Positions 9,516 to 17,097 of a DNA stretch of 64,000 bases are shown here, in pieces (within the stretch, counting starts at the first letter, position 1; every line of letters starts with the position of its first letter). Source of the DNA: Novosphingopyxis iocasae (GTDB lineage: Bacteria; Pseudomonadota; Alphaproteobacteria; Sphingomonadales; Sphingomonadaceae). The notes under the pieces are model-generated. The model saw only the letters and a list, made by a program, of their open reading frames with translations. It did not search any database and was not told the DNA's origin. Where the stretch lies: assembly GCF_014334095.1 (NCBI RefSeq), contig NZ_CP060495.1, positions 2,441,001 to 2,505,000 on the forward strand. Reading direction: 5' to 3'. Position numbers and translations under genes: made by a program.

Positions 9516-11513
9516 CTATCCCGCGGCCTGCAGCCGCTCCTCCTGTTGCTGGGCGAGGGAGACGAGTTGCGGCACATCCAGGATCAGCGCGACGGCGCCG
9601 TCGCCCAGGATAGTCGCGCCGGAGAAGGAAGCCGCGCTCCGGTGGAAGGCGGACATCGACTTGATGACCGTCTGATGGTTCCCAATGATCTGATCCACCA
9701 CCAGGCCGACCCGTTCGGCGCCGGTCGAGACGACGATGATCTTCTGATAAGGATCGGGTTTCGTACCGCTGGTAAACAGCTCGCGCAGGCGCAGGAACGG
9801 CACCAGCGCACCGCGCAGCGAGATCAGGCTGCGTCCGCGATGGCGCATATCGTCTTCCAGCGACAGCTCGATGCACTCTTCCACGCTGGACAGCGGAATG
9901 ACGTAGCGCTGCTCGCCTACGCGGACCAGCAAGCCTTCGATGATCGCGAGCGTCAGCGGAATGCGCAGCGCGATGGTCGAGCCTTGGCCCGGTTCGCTGG
10001 TCACCTCGATGGTGCCGCGCAGGCTTTCGATCGTGCGCTTGACCACGTCCATACCCACGCCGCGGCCCGACAGATTGCTGATGGTGGCGGCAGTGGAAAA
10101 GCCGGGATGGAAGATGAGCTGGAACAGATCCTGGTCGCTCAGCACCTGATCGGGCTTGATCAGACTGTTCTCTTCAGCCTTGGCGCGCACGCGGTCCCGG
10201 TTGATCCCGCGGCCATCGTCGCGGATGGTGATCACCACCTCGCCGCCCGCCTGATGCGCCGACAGGGTGACATTGCCTTCTTCGGGCTTGCCCGCCGCGC
10301 TGCGTTCCTCAGGCGTTTCCAGCCCGTGATCGCAGGAATTGCGGACAAGATGGACGATCGGATCGAACAATCGCTCGATCACCGTCTTGTCGACTTCGGT
10401 GCCTTCGCCCTCGGTCGTCAGCGTGATGGCCTTGCCGGTCTCCTCGGACAGATCGTGGATCAGGCGGCGGAACCGACCGAAGAGAGATGATACAGGCACC
10501 ATGCGCATCACCATCATGGTGTCGCGCAGTTCACCCGAAAGCCGTTCGATCTCCTCCGAGACGGACCGCAAGGCGAGATCGATATTGCCGTGGGCGATCT
10601 GCGAAAGACGGCTCTGGGCGATGACCAGCTGGCCCACCCGGTCCATCAATTCATCGAGCCGCTCCGCGGGCACGCGCAGCGTATCGCCGGCGGTCTTGCC
10701 GCCTTGTGCCTTGCCGTCCGCCGCGGACGCATTGCCTACAGCTGCTTTTTCTTGTGTGGGCGTCGCCGCTGCCTCGCGCGAAGGCGGAGCTGACGTGCTC
10801 TGGGTTTCGGCGGGCGCATCGGCCAGCGGCTCTATCGATAGCTCCATGTCGTCCATCACAAAGATGAACACATCTTCGATATCGTGCCGGTCGATCGCGC
10901 CTTTCAGCGTGACATCCCAGCCCAAATGGCATTCGCGCGGGTCAAGATCGGCCCATGCAGGAATCTGATCGGTGAGGAGGGCAATCTCGCATTCCCCCAG
11001 CTCGCGCAGTTCGTCGAGCAGGAAGAGCGGATTGGTGCCGTTCGCCATGCAGTCGGCAGGCAGGCGAAAGCGAACGCGCCAGCCTTCGGCCTCCTCGCCT
11101 TCCGCCGGAGCGGAGGCGGGCGGTGCCTGGCCAGAAGCCGCCGCAACGGCTTCGCTCAACTTGCCAAGGATCAGCGCCTGTTTTTCTTCGTCCACCTCTC
11201 CATCGACCAGCGCCCGCATGCGATCCTGCGCGCTCAGCACAATGGAGATAAGTTCCGGCGTCGTCGCAACCGCGCCTTTGCGTACCTGATCGAACGCGCT
11301 CTCGCAGTGATGCGTAAAGCCCGCCAGATCGTCAAAGCCGAACATCGCGCCCGATCCCTTGAGCGTGTGCAGCCCGCGGAACACCGCGTTGACAAGGTCC
11401 TTGTCGCCAGGGTTCTCGGCCAGGTCCAGCAGTGCCTGCTCGACTTCGTTCAGAACGTCGGCCGCTTCGATCCGGAAGGTTTCGATCGGATCGGAATGGT
11501 CCTGACCGCTCAC
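9516..11513 (-). CDS. cheA: Chemotaxis histidine kinase CheA
   Basis: A 665-residue CheA that autophosphorylates and passes phosphate to CheY and CheB. Domains in order: HPt with phospho-His49 (FRGLHTLKGSGAMFG); a P2-like linker domain (about 140-245); an Ala/Pro-rich linker; dimerisation helices (about 285-340, LMDRVGQLVIAQSRLSQIA); the HATPase domain with N box HLVRNSCDHGLE, G1 DDGRGIN and G2 GRGVGMDVVK; and a C-terminal CheW-like regulatory domain. Starts with GTG, overlapping the cheY stop by 4 nt (GTGA), and ends 1 nt before cheW. All catalytic motifs are intact. Cytoplasmic, part of the receptor array. Confidence 0.97.
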   Translation of the reverse strand: MSGQDHSDPIETFRIEAADVLNEVEQALLDLAENPGDKDLVNAVFRGLHTLKGSGAMFGFDDLAGFTHHCESAFDQVRKGAVATTPELISIVLSAQDRMRALVDGEVDEEKQALILGKLSEAVAAASGQAPPASAPAEGEEAEGWRVRFRLPADCMANGTNPLFLLDELRELGECEIALLTDQIPAWADLDPRECHLGWDVTLKGAIDRHDIEDVFIFVMDDMELSIEPLADAPAETQSTSAPPSREAAATPTQEKAAVGNASAADGKAQGGKTAGDTLRVPAERLDELMDRVGQLVIAQSRLSQIAHGNIDLALRSVSEEIERLSGELRDTMMVMRMVPVSSLFGRFRRLIHDLSEETGKAITLTTEGEGTEVDKTVIERLFDPIVHLVRNSCDHGLETPEERSAAGKPEEGNVTLSAHQAGGEVVITIRDDGRGINRDRVRAKAEENSLIKPDQVLSDQDLFQLIFHPGFSTAATISNLSGRGVGMDVVKRTIESLRGTIEVTSEPGQGSTIALRIPLTLAIIEGLLVRVGEQRYVIPLSSVEECIELSLEDDMRHRGRSLISLRGALVPFLRLRELFTSGTKPDPYQKIIVVSTGAERVGLVVDQIIGNHQTVIKSMSAFHRSAASFSGATILGDGAVALILDVPQLVSLAQQQEERLQAAG

Positions 11514-11878
11514 CGGCCGAGCACTTTGCGTGCAACCTTGGTCAGCTGCTCAGGCACGAAGGGCTTCACCAGCCAGCCGGTCGCGCCCGCCGCCTTGGCC
11601 TGCGCCTTCATATCGGCGTCGGATTCCGTGGTGAGGAAAATGATGGGCACACCGGCCTGCGCGGGCTGCTTGCGTAACTCGCGGATCATGGAGAGCCCGT
11701 CCATCTTCGGCATGTTGAGATCGGTCACGATCATGTCGAATTTGTTCGCATTGGCTGCGGCAAGGCCTTCTTCACCGTCACCGGCCTCCGTTACAGTGTA
11801 ACCAGCACCGGTCAGCGCGATGCGGATCGCCATGCGGATGGAGGGGGAATCATCCACCGTCAGAATGGAAGCGGTCAT
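11510..11878 (-). CDS. cheY: CheY-type single-domain response regulator
   Basis: A 122-residue stand-alone receiver domain. Key residues are intact: acidic pair Asp9-Asp10 (TVDDSPS), phospho-acceptor Asp53 (VTDLNMPKMDG), Thr83/Thr84 (FLTTESDA) and Lys105 (LVKPF). It is the second gene of the operon; its ATG overlaps the stop of the STAS gene by 4 nt and its stop overlaps the cheA GTG by 4 nt. It is the likely phosphate acceptor and output of this CheA. No flagellar or pilus genes are in this window, so the output target (motor, pilus or another pathway) is not known. Confidence 0.95.
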   Translation of the reverse strand: MTASILTVDDSPSIRMAIRIALTGAGYTVTEAGDGEEGLAAANANKFDMIVTDLNMPKMDGLSMIRELRKQPAQAGVPIIFLTTESDADMKAQAKAAGATGWLVKPFVPEQLTKVARKVLGR

Positions 11879-12249
11879 TGGCTGAGTTCTCCGTGAAACC
11901 AGAATGCGTGATCTTCGGCATCCGCATGGGTGAGCCGCCCCGAACGTTGGAGCAGATCAGCCAGCGGGCCGGTTGCGGGATGGGAAAGATGTATTGGCTT
12001 GCCGCGGCCTGACGCATCGATCCGCGCCGCTTCGACAAGTTGCAGGAAGCTGAGATCGACGGTCTGCAGTTCGCCAATATCGATGCGCACCTCGCCTTCG
12101 TCGGCAAGAGCGTGATCGATGGCGGCGCGCCACTCTTCGATATTGGTGATGGTTGCGTATTCGAGCGCAACGGACGTACGACTGGTACTGACTTCGGATG
12201 AGATCAAGATGCCGCCCCCTGGATACAGCGATTTGATCGTAAGTGGCAC
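11875..12249 (-). CDS. STAS-domain protein at head of chemosensory operon
   Basis: A small protein with one STAS (anti-sigma-antagonist-like) domain: beta strand VRIDIGELQTVD, then the Ser-containing turn and helix DLSFLQLVEAARIDASG, then PIHLSHPATGPLADLLQRSG. The Ser in VDLSFLQ sits where STAS proteins are phosphorylated. It is the first gene of the chemosensory operon and overlaps cheY by 4 nt (ATGA). Start choice is uncertain: the GTG at 12249 gives 124 residues but has no Shine-Dalgarno; a TTG at 12207 has AGGGGG seven nt upstream and gives about 110 residues with the whole domain intact. STAS proteins at the head of che operons are known in other bacteria, but their role is not settled. 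Confidence 0.8.
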   Translation of the reverse strand: MPLTIKSLYPGGGILISSEVSTSRTSVALEYATITNIEEWRAAIDHALADEGEVRIDIGELQTVDLSFLQLVEAARIDASGRGKPIHLSHPATGPLADLLQRSGRLTHADAEDHAFWFHGELSQ

Positions 12250-12512
12250 GCGGTGGTTAACGCAGCGTAAAGTATGGGAAGCACTGTTATCAGTCGCCGA
12301 AATAAGTGGTGAGTAATGCGGGGTTCAGGACTTTTCAGGGCAAAGTCGGACTACGCCGTTTTGTCTACGGCATGACTGGCGCAAGCGTGTCAGCGCGAAT
12401 CAACTTCCAGTTTTGCTTGGTCCGATTCGGTACGATCATCGGTCCGCTTCGGTGCCGATTGCACGGTAGGGGTTAGGGATCTGTTCAGCACGGCGCGGCA
12501 TGACGCTCATGT

Positions 12513-13076
12513 ATGAGCAAGCATTTCCGCGTGATCGATGGCGGCTATCGCAAAGCGCCGCGTAGTTACCGGCCGGGCCGTGGTGCACGCGCCGATCGCC
12601 GTACATCTTTCGATCGCTGGCTGATGGCCGCGCCGGTGCTTCTGTTCGCGGCCATTCTCTGGGGGCCGGAGTGGCTCGCCGGAGAAGGGATCGCAGTGCC
12701 GGGCCTGTCGGCGGCGGCACCGTCCGGACCGGGCGAGCGGCTGGCCTTCTCAAAATGCCATCGCGGCGGCGGTATCAACTGTGTCGTCGATGGCGACACC
12801 ATCTGGATGCACGGTGAGAAAATCCGGCTGCTGGACATCGACACTCCCGAAACCCACCCCCCGCGCTGCGCCCGAGAGGCAGAGTTGGGCCATGCGGCCA
12901 CCAACCGCCTCCACGCGCTGCTGAACGGCGGCGCCGTGAGCGTCTCGCGCGACGGCACAGACCGCTACGGCCGCACCCTCGCCCGGGTCTATGTCGATGG
13001 CGCCCCGGTGGGCGATCGCCTGATCGCCGAGGGGCTGGCGCGGCCCTATGGGAATGGGCGCAGGCCTTGGTGCTGA
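12513..13076 (+). CDS. Membrane-anchored thermonuclease-family protein
   Basis: A 187-residue protein with a basic N terminus, one hydrophobic segment (about 35-58, WLMAAPVLLFAAILWGPEWL) and a C-terminal staphylococcal-nuclease (SNase) domain (about 78-187). Catalytic-region motifs are visible: CVVDGDTIWMHGEKIRLLDI followed by DTPET, the conserved Arg of IRLLDID, and DRYGRTLARVYVDG. The arrangement suggests a single-pass protein with the nuclease in the periplasm. Stands alone, 263 bp downstream of the divergent chemosensory operon. The family cleaves DNA and RNA with Ca2+, but SNase-like proteins in alphaproteobacteria are little studied. Ends in RRPWC. Confidence 0.85.
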   Translation: MSKHFRVIDGGYRKAPRSYRPGRGARADRRTSFDRWLMAAPVLLFAAILWGPEWLAGEGIAVPGLSAAAPSGPGERLAFSKCHRGGGINCVVDGDTIWMHGEKIRLLDIDTPETHPPRCAREAELGHAATNRLHALLNGGAVSVSRDGTDRYGRTLARVYVDGAPVGDRLIAEGLARPYGNGRRPWC

Positions 13077-13188
13077 GCGGTTTTGCCGTGCGGATGCATG
13101 CTGTGCAACTCATCTCGACGCATTTCATGCTGCACCGCAGCAAATGCTTCCTATATGATAGAGCCGCCCGCGTTTAAGGTTTGAGCTC

Positions 13189-14337
13189 ATGCGTGACACC
13201 AATCTGCCGAACGGTTTGCCTGCCGGTATTTCCGATGCCCTTACGGAGGCGTTTGCCGGATTGCGCGGCGGCCCGCAGCCCACCGCCGGGCGGCTGGAGC
13301 GGTTCGACGACTTCGCGTCCAATCCCGGCGCGCTTTCGGCCTATCGCTACATCCCGGCCGATCTGGCGCCCTGCGCGCCGCTGGTGGTGGTGCTGCACGG
13401 CTGCACGCAGCACGCGCAGGGCTTCGATCGCGGCAGCGGATGGTCCCATCTGGCGGACCGTTACGGCTTTGCGTTGCTGGTTCCGGAGCAGACGCGCGGC
13501 AACAACCCCAATCTCTGCTTCAACTGGTTTCAGCCCAAGGACACCGCGCGTGGGGAAGGCGAAGTGGCCTCGATCGCATCCATGATCGAGGCGACGGTGA
13601 CGCGCCACGGGCTCGATCCCGCCCGCGTGCACATCACCGGCCTTTCGGCGGGCGGCGCGATGACCGCCTCCATGCTCGCCGCCTATCCGGATCTGTTCGC
13701 GAGCGGCGCGATCATCGCCGGACTGCCGCACGGTATTGCGCGCAATGTGCCGCAGGCGCTGGACGCGATGGCCGGGCGAAGCACCGCCGATGCCGGTTCG
13801 CTGGGCGATCATGTCCGCGCCGCATCGGAGCACCAAGGCCCCTGGCCGCGCGTATCCGTGTGGCAGGGCAATGCCGATCACACCGTGGTGGCGGCCAATG
13901 GCGATGCAGTGGCCGCCCAATGGCGCAGCGTCCACGGACTGGAAGGCCCGCCCGCGCTCACCGAAAGCATCGGCCCCCACCGCCGCAGCGCGTGGACCGA
14001 TGCCGAGGGGCGCGAACTGGTCGAACTCTACGCAATTGCCGGCATGGGCCACGGCGTACCTCTGCGTCCCGGCACGGGCGACGGAGAGGCCGGAACGGCG
14101 GGCGCGCACATGCTGGACGTAGGACTGGATTCCACCGGCCGTATCGCCGCCTTCTTCGGCCTGACCGAAGTTAAAGGGGCTAAAGCTAGCGCCGCGAAAT
14201 CAAAAGCTTCGACGTCGCGCAAAGCCACCGCCAAAGTGGTGCACCTCCCCCCCAAAGCCGAGCCCAAGCCGGAGCCCGAAACAACCGGCGTCCAGGCGGT
14301 CATCGAAAAGGCACTGAGGGCAGCGGGATTGATGTGA
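13189..14337 (+). CDS. PHB depolymerase family esterase
   Basis: A 382-residue alpha/beta-hydrolase of the polyhydroxybutyrate-depolymerase/LpqC esterase family. The oxyanion-hole segment LVVVLHGCTQHAQGF, the nucleophile elbow GLSAGGAMTASML and a later GMGHGVPL (catalytic His) are visible. Family members hydrolyse short-chain polyesters or acyl esters. No clear signal peptide is seen at the N terminus, suggesting a cytoplasmic enzyme or an alternative export route. The C-terminal 45 residues are Lys/Ala/Pro-rich and probably disordered. The ATG is 112 bp downstream of the nuclease gene; the 3' end faces the antitoxin gene 52 bp away. Physiological substrate is unknown. Confidence 0.88.
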   Translation: MRDTNLPNGLPAGISDALTEAFAGLRGGPQPTAGRLERFDDFASNPGALSAYRYIPADLAPCAPLVVVLHGCTQHAQGFDRGSGWSHLADRYGFALLVPEQTRGNNPNLCFNWFQPKDTARGEGEVASIASMIEATVTRHGLDPARVHITGLSAGGAMTASMLAAYPDLFASGAIIAGLPHGIARNVPQALDAMAGRSTADAGSLGDHVRAASEHQGPWPRVSVWQGNADHTVVAANGDAVAAQWRSVHGLEGPPALTESIGPHRRSAWTDAEGRELVELYAIAGMGHGVPLRPGTGDGEAGTAGAHMLDVGLDSTGRIAAFFGLTEVKGAKASAAKSKASTSRKATAKVVHLPPKAEPKPEPETTGVQAVIEKALRAAGLM

Positions 14338-14389
14338 GTAACCAAACGTCTTCTCGCGTGTCCGAAGTGCTCTTTAGTTCTGCAGGCGT

Positions 14390-15040
14390 TTAGACCGATT
14401 GGCTCTGGAGGCTGACGAAATGGTCGAAATCCTCCGCACAGGCTCGAACCTCGTCCCGCCAGCACAGCGCAACGAAGGTGGCGCAAGACCGTGCTTGGCA
14501 GTTGATCGACTTGGCGGGGTTGAACTCGATGTCGCTGAAGGCATCGAAGCGTCCTAGTTTTTGCGCCCATTCGCTATGGGGCGCGATCGCGCGAATATAG
14601 ATCCAGTCATAGAAGGCGGTGGCAGGGCTTAGCGGATAGTCACGGCCCTCGAAGCGGAAAGCGATCAGATTGCCGCTTTCGCGCAGTCGCGGGTCACGTT
14701 TGGCCTCGCGCGGCGAAACGTGATAAAGATCCGTGTAAGGGCCGCCGTCCTGAAAGACCTTGCTACCTTGAAACCAGCATTCGAGCGGCGCTTCATACCC
14801 ATCGTTGCAGAGTGGTAGATGAAATGCGCTCAGCCTGGTGCCCGCTTTACGCTCCGATTTGCTCGATATCTCAAGAATATAGGGAAGGCCTCGGTTCCGC
14901 GCGGCAGCTTCATGCAACGCGCTTACATTTTTTTTCTTTTGCGAAGCTGCCATGCCCGGGTGCCAAGTGAACTCCACCGGCACTTCGGTCACTAGTTTGG
15001 AGCCGGTACGGTTTGGGACAAAAACGGGGCGCTTTGCCAT
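14390..15040 (-). CDS. NADAR-family antitoxin of a DarT-NADAR pair
   Basis: A 216-residue protein of the NADAR type that accompanies DarT1 toxins. Recognised by the block FEVEF-like start (VEFTWHPGMAASQKKKNVSA), EISSKSERKAG, the conserved ECWFQGSKVFQDGGPYTDL, SPREAKRDPRLRESG, ATAFYDWIYI and AFSDIEFNPAKSINCQARS. From family knowledge, NADAR proteins of such operons remove ADP-ribose from guanine bases and so reverse toxin damage; the activity here is inferred. It starts 5 bp after the stop of the toxin gene on the same strand, so both are probably made from one transcript with the toxin first. Base composition is visibly lower in GC than the flanking genes, consistent with acquisition by transfer. 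Confidence 0.85.
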   Translation of the reverse strand: MAKRPVFVPNRTGSKLVTEVPVEFTWHPGMAASQKKKNVSALHEAAARNRGLPYILEISSKSERKAGTRLSAFHLPLCNDGYEAPLECWFQGSKVFQDGGPYTDLYHVSPREAKRDPRLRESGNLIAFRFEGRDYPLSPATAFYDWIYIRAIAPHSEWAQKLGRFDAFSDIEFNPAKSINCQARSCATFVALCWRDEVRACAEDFDHFVSLQSQSV

Positions 15041-15045
15041 CGGAC

Positions 15046-15573
15046 TTAAAGGTTTAAGATCATGTCGAGCGGCACCTGGTCAGGAATAAGAAGTTCGTAT
15101 TTGTAAGCCAGCTGTTTGCGGGCCTGAACGCCCTTATCTTTCCAATCTGTTTTGTCGTAACAAACTTCCAGATCAAGATTCGGTAGCATCTCTTCCACCG
15201 GGAGTGGCACGGCCCCAGTTTTGATAGAGACCTCCTTGGTAGCGATTGCGCCTTCGGCCCTTACGATGGCTGGATTGATCTCCAGAAACTTCGTCTCTCC
15301 TATATGCCCATTCTGCTTCTGGACATATTCCATCGGATGCTGATTCCAGAAGCAAAGGTGAACATAGCGGTTCAGGCGATAATGCGCATCGAGATCTCTG
15401 CTGAGCTGTGTTCCGCCTGGTTTGGGCGGGCGCAGCCCCATCTCCTCCATCTTGACTAAGGAAAGGAGTCCGTGCTCACGGATGGAAGGTAGATTCTGCA
15501 GATCAGTAAAGTGATAGAAACAGGAATTGTGAGAGCCCTTCATTCGGGCCAATAGACTTTCGACGGTGCTCAT
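15046..15573 (-). CDS. darT: DarT-type DNA ADP-ribosyltransferase toxin
   Basis: A 175-residue DarT-family (formerly DUF4433) enzyme that transfers ADP-ribose from NAD+ to DNA bases. The N-terminal signature CFYHFTDLQNLPSIREHGLL, the arginine-containing GGTQLSRDLDAHYRLNRYVH and the C-terminal YELLIPDQVPLDMI, which carries the expected catalytic Glu, match the family in order. Two ATGs lie side by side; GGAGG is 5 nt before the second (15573) and only 2 nt before the first (15576), so the second is chosen. The Shine-Dalgarno sequence lies in a short inverted repeat. Paired with the NADAR antitoxin downstream. Role is probably phage defence or a toxin-antitoxin function; cytoplasmic. GC is lower than neighbours. 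Confidence 0.85.
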   Translation of the reverse strand: MSTVESLLARMKGSHNSCFYHFTDLQNLPSIREHGLLSLVKMEEMGLRPPKPGGTQLSRDLDAHYRLNRYVHLCFWNQHPMEYVQKQNGHIGETKFLEINPAIVRAEGAIATKEVSIKTGAVPLPVEEMLPNLDLEVCYDKTDWKDKGVQARKQLAYKYELLIPDQVPLDMILNL

Positions 15574-15578
15574 CATTA

Positions 15579-15593
15579 CCTCCGGATTGGAGG
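15579..15593 (-). promoter_or_regulatory. Hairpin over the darT ribosome binding site
   Basis: On the minus strand the sequence reads CCTCC AATCC GGAGG, then TA and the start codons. The GGAGG is the Shine-Dalgarno sequence of darT, and the CCTCC upstream can pair with it over five GC-rich base pairs with a five-base loop. If formed, this hairpin would hold down toxin translation. The pairing is seen; the effect is inferred. Confidence 0.45.
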
Positions 15594-15669
15594 CGTGGCT
15601 TAGCGTTCCGACATGCTATTCGCGCGCGGAGACGGGGTCATTATGGAGGAACTCCACTCCATTTCGGTT

Positions 15670-15905
15670 GCAGTTGGTTCAGGTCGCCTGAAAGAACGAC
15701 TTTCCTCTGCAGAAAGTCTGCGCAGCAAGGGGTGAAGGCGGCGAGCTTGCGAACTACTCACTCGCATTCCCTGCTGACCACGTCATCCAAGAAACGGATC
15801 GTTCGCGGTGATATCTGCACCTATGTCGGTGTCAGGGGTCCAAAGCGAAATAGCCCGAAGCAATAGATGAGTAGCGGAGCGAATAACCGCTACTTTTGTT
15901 TTCGG
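15670..15905 (+). ncRNA. Candidate structured small RNA with own terminator
   Basis: Several stable stem-loops follow one another on the plus strand: TTCAGG TCG CCTGAA (15678-15692), GACTTTC/GAAAGTC with a 7-nt loop (15698-15718), a longer imperfect pairing of CAGCAAGGG (from about 15724) with CCCTGCTG (to about 15777), and a final terminator hairpin (15870-15897). The nearest upstream plus-strand gene ends 1.3 kb away with two minus-strand genes between, so the terminator has no obvious coding client. Hairpins alone do not prove a transcript, no clear promoter is seen, and no known RNA family was recognised, so this is a candidate only. Confidence 0.25.
15870..15905 (+). terminator. Rho-independent terminator, rightward
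   Basis: Stem AGTAGCGG (15870-15877) pairs with CCGCTACT (15887-15894) around a nine-base loop and is followed directly by TTTGTTTT. This is a textbook intrinsic terminator on the plus strand, and no plus-strand gene lies immediately upstream. Confidence 0.7.
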
Positions 15906-15965
15906 ATTACAGAGGCCGAAGGCGCGCCCGTTTTTATAAGCGCGCCATGCTAAGCGCGAGAGGTT

Positions 15966-16012
15966 TGTTCGAGTGGAAATCGAAATGAGGTCCCTTCCAC
16001 TCGAACATTTTT
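15966..16012 (+). terminator. Second hairpin followed by T run
   Basis: A perfect 13-bp inverted repeat, TGTTCGAGTGGAA (15966-15978) and its complement (15995-16007), with a 16-nt loop, then TTTTT. It sits 11 bp past the nrdB stop codon. In the nrdB direction no T run follows, so the rightward orientation fits better, though the stem could also protect the nrdB mRNA 3' end. Confidence 0.5.
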
Positions 16013-16023
16013 AGGTCCAAGAG

Positions 16024-17073
16024 TTACTCTGCCGCAACCCCGGCCTGCGCGAACATGTCCTCGCCCTCGTCCGCCACAACGTCCTCATTCGCGACCTTCT
16101 TCTTGCGCCGGTCGAAACTGTCCCAGACCTCGTTCCAGTTTCCGCGGGTGGCCGCCTTGGAATATTCGGTGGCGCGGGTTTCGAAGAAGTTGGCGTGCTC
16201 CACGCCGTTCAGCAGCGGGGCGAGCCAGGGGAGGGGATGTTCGTCGATCATGTAGACCGGCTTCAGGCCCAACTGTCCAAGACGCCAGTCGGCGATGTAG
16301 CGGATATATTTCTTGATCTCGTTCGCCGTCATGCCGGGCACTGGGCCCATTTCGAAGGCAAGATCGATGAACGCATCTTCCAGCCGCACGGTCTTCTGGC
16401 AGGCATCGGTGATGTCTTCCTTCACCGCCTTGGTGAGGCAGTCGCGCTCCGCGCAGAAGGCGTGGAACAGCTTGGTGATACCCTCGCAGTGCAGGCTTTC
16501 GTCGCGCACGGACCAGGACACGATCTGGCCCATGCCCTTCATCTTGTTGAAGCGCGGGAAGTTCATCAGCATCGCGAAGCTGGCGAACAGCTGCAGCCCT
16601 TCGGTGAAGCCGCCGAACATGGCGAGCGTGCGGGCGATATCCTCGTCCGAATCCACGCCGAACTGCTGCAGATAGTCATGCTTGTCGCGCATCTCCTGAT
16701 ATTCCAGGAACATGCCATATTCGCTTTCGGGCATGCCGATGGTGTCGAGCAGGTGCGAATAAGCGGCGATGTGCACCGTCTCCATATTGGAGAAGGCGGT
16801 GAGCATCATCTTCACCTCGGTGGGCTTGAACACGCGGCCATATTTGTCGTGATAGCAATCCTGCACCTCGACATCGGCCTGGGTGAAGAAGCGGAAGATC
16901 TGCGTCAGCAGGTTACGCTCATGCTCGGACAGCTTCTGCGCCCAATCGCGGCAATCCTCGCCCAGCGGCACCTCTTCGGGCATCCAGTGGATCTGCTGCT
17001 GGCGTTTCCAGAAGTCATAGGCCCAGGGATATTCGAAGGGCTTGTAGGTCTTGCGGGCTTCGGTGAGGGACAT
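16024..17073 (-). CDS. nrdB: Ribonucleoside-diphosphate reductase class I, beta subunit
   Basis: The 349-residue small subunit of class I ribonucleotide reductase, which holds the metal-radical cofactor for deoxyribonucleotide synthesis. Metal ligands of the ferritin-like fold are visible: the acidic residue in QADVEVQ, Glu and His in NMETVHIAAYSHLL (which also contains the radical Tyr), Glu in FTEGLQLFASF, and Glu/His in RDESLHCEG. A strong AAGGAGG stands nine nt before the ATG. Two small membrane-protein genes lie just upstream on the same strand (24 bp gap). nrdA is 1.2 kb upstream, with an opposing gene between, so the two subunits are probably not on one transcript. No N-terminal ATP-cone is present. 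Confidence 0.96.
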   Translation of the reverse strand: MSLTEARKTYKPFEYPWAYDFWKRQQQIHWMPEEVPLGEDCRDWAQKLSEHERNLLTQIFRFFTQADVEVQDCYHDKYGRVFKPTEVKMMLTAFSNMETVHIAAYSHLLDTIGMPESEYGMFLEYQEMRDKHDYLQQFGVDSDEDIARTLAMFGGFTEGLQLFASFAMLMNFPRFNKMKGMGQIVSWSVRDESLHCEGITKLFHAFCAERDCLTKAVKEDITDACQKTVRLEDAFIDLAFEMGPVPGMTANEIKKYIRYIADWRLGQLGLKPVYMIDEHPLPWLAPLLNGVEHANFFETRATEYSKAATRGNWNEVWDSFDRRKKKVANEDVVADEGEDMFAQAGVAAE

Positions 17074-17097
17074 GGCGGTTTGCCTCCTTATGGCGGG

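Larger units (their letters stand above)
15577..16023. other. 450-bp non-coding stretch between darT and nrdB
   Basis: No convincing protein-coding frame is seen on either strand. The part next to darT (to about 15660) should hold its promoter and includes the palindrome TGGAG GAA CTCCA (15644-15656), a possible operator. The rest is rich in hairpins and ends with two terminator-like structures reading rightwards, listed separately. A further inverted repeat GGCGCGC/GCGCGCC occurs around 15919-15944. No tRNA, tmRNA, RNase P or SRP signature was recognised. Confidence 0.5.

Noticed and set aside
15600-15905. tmRNA, RNase P RNA, 6S RNA or a tRNA in the darT-nrdB gap
   Set aside because: No acceptor stem, tag sequence, conserved RNase P core or 6S bubble could be recognised; only generic hairpins and a terminator.
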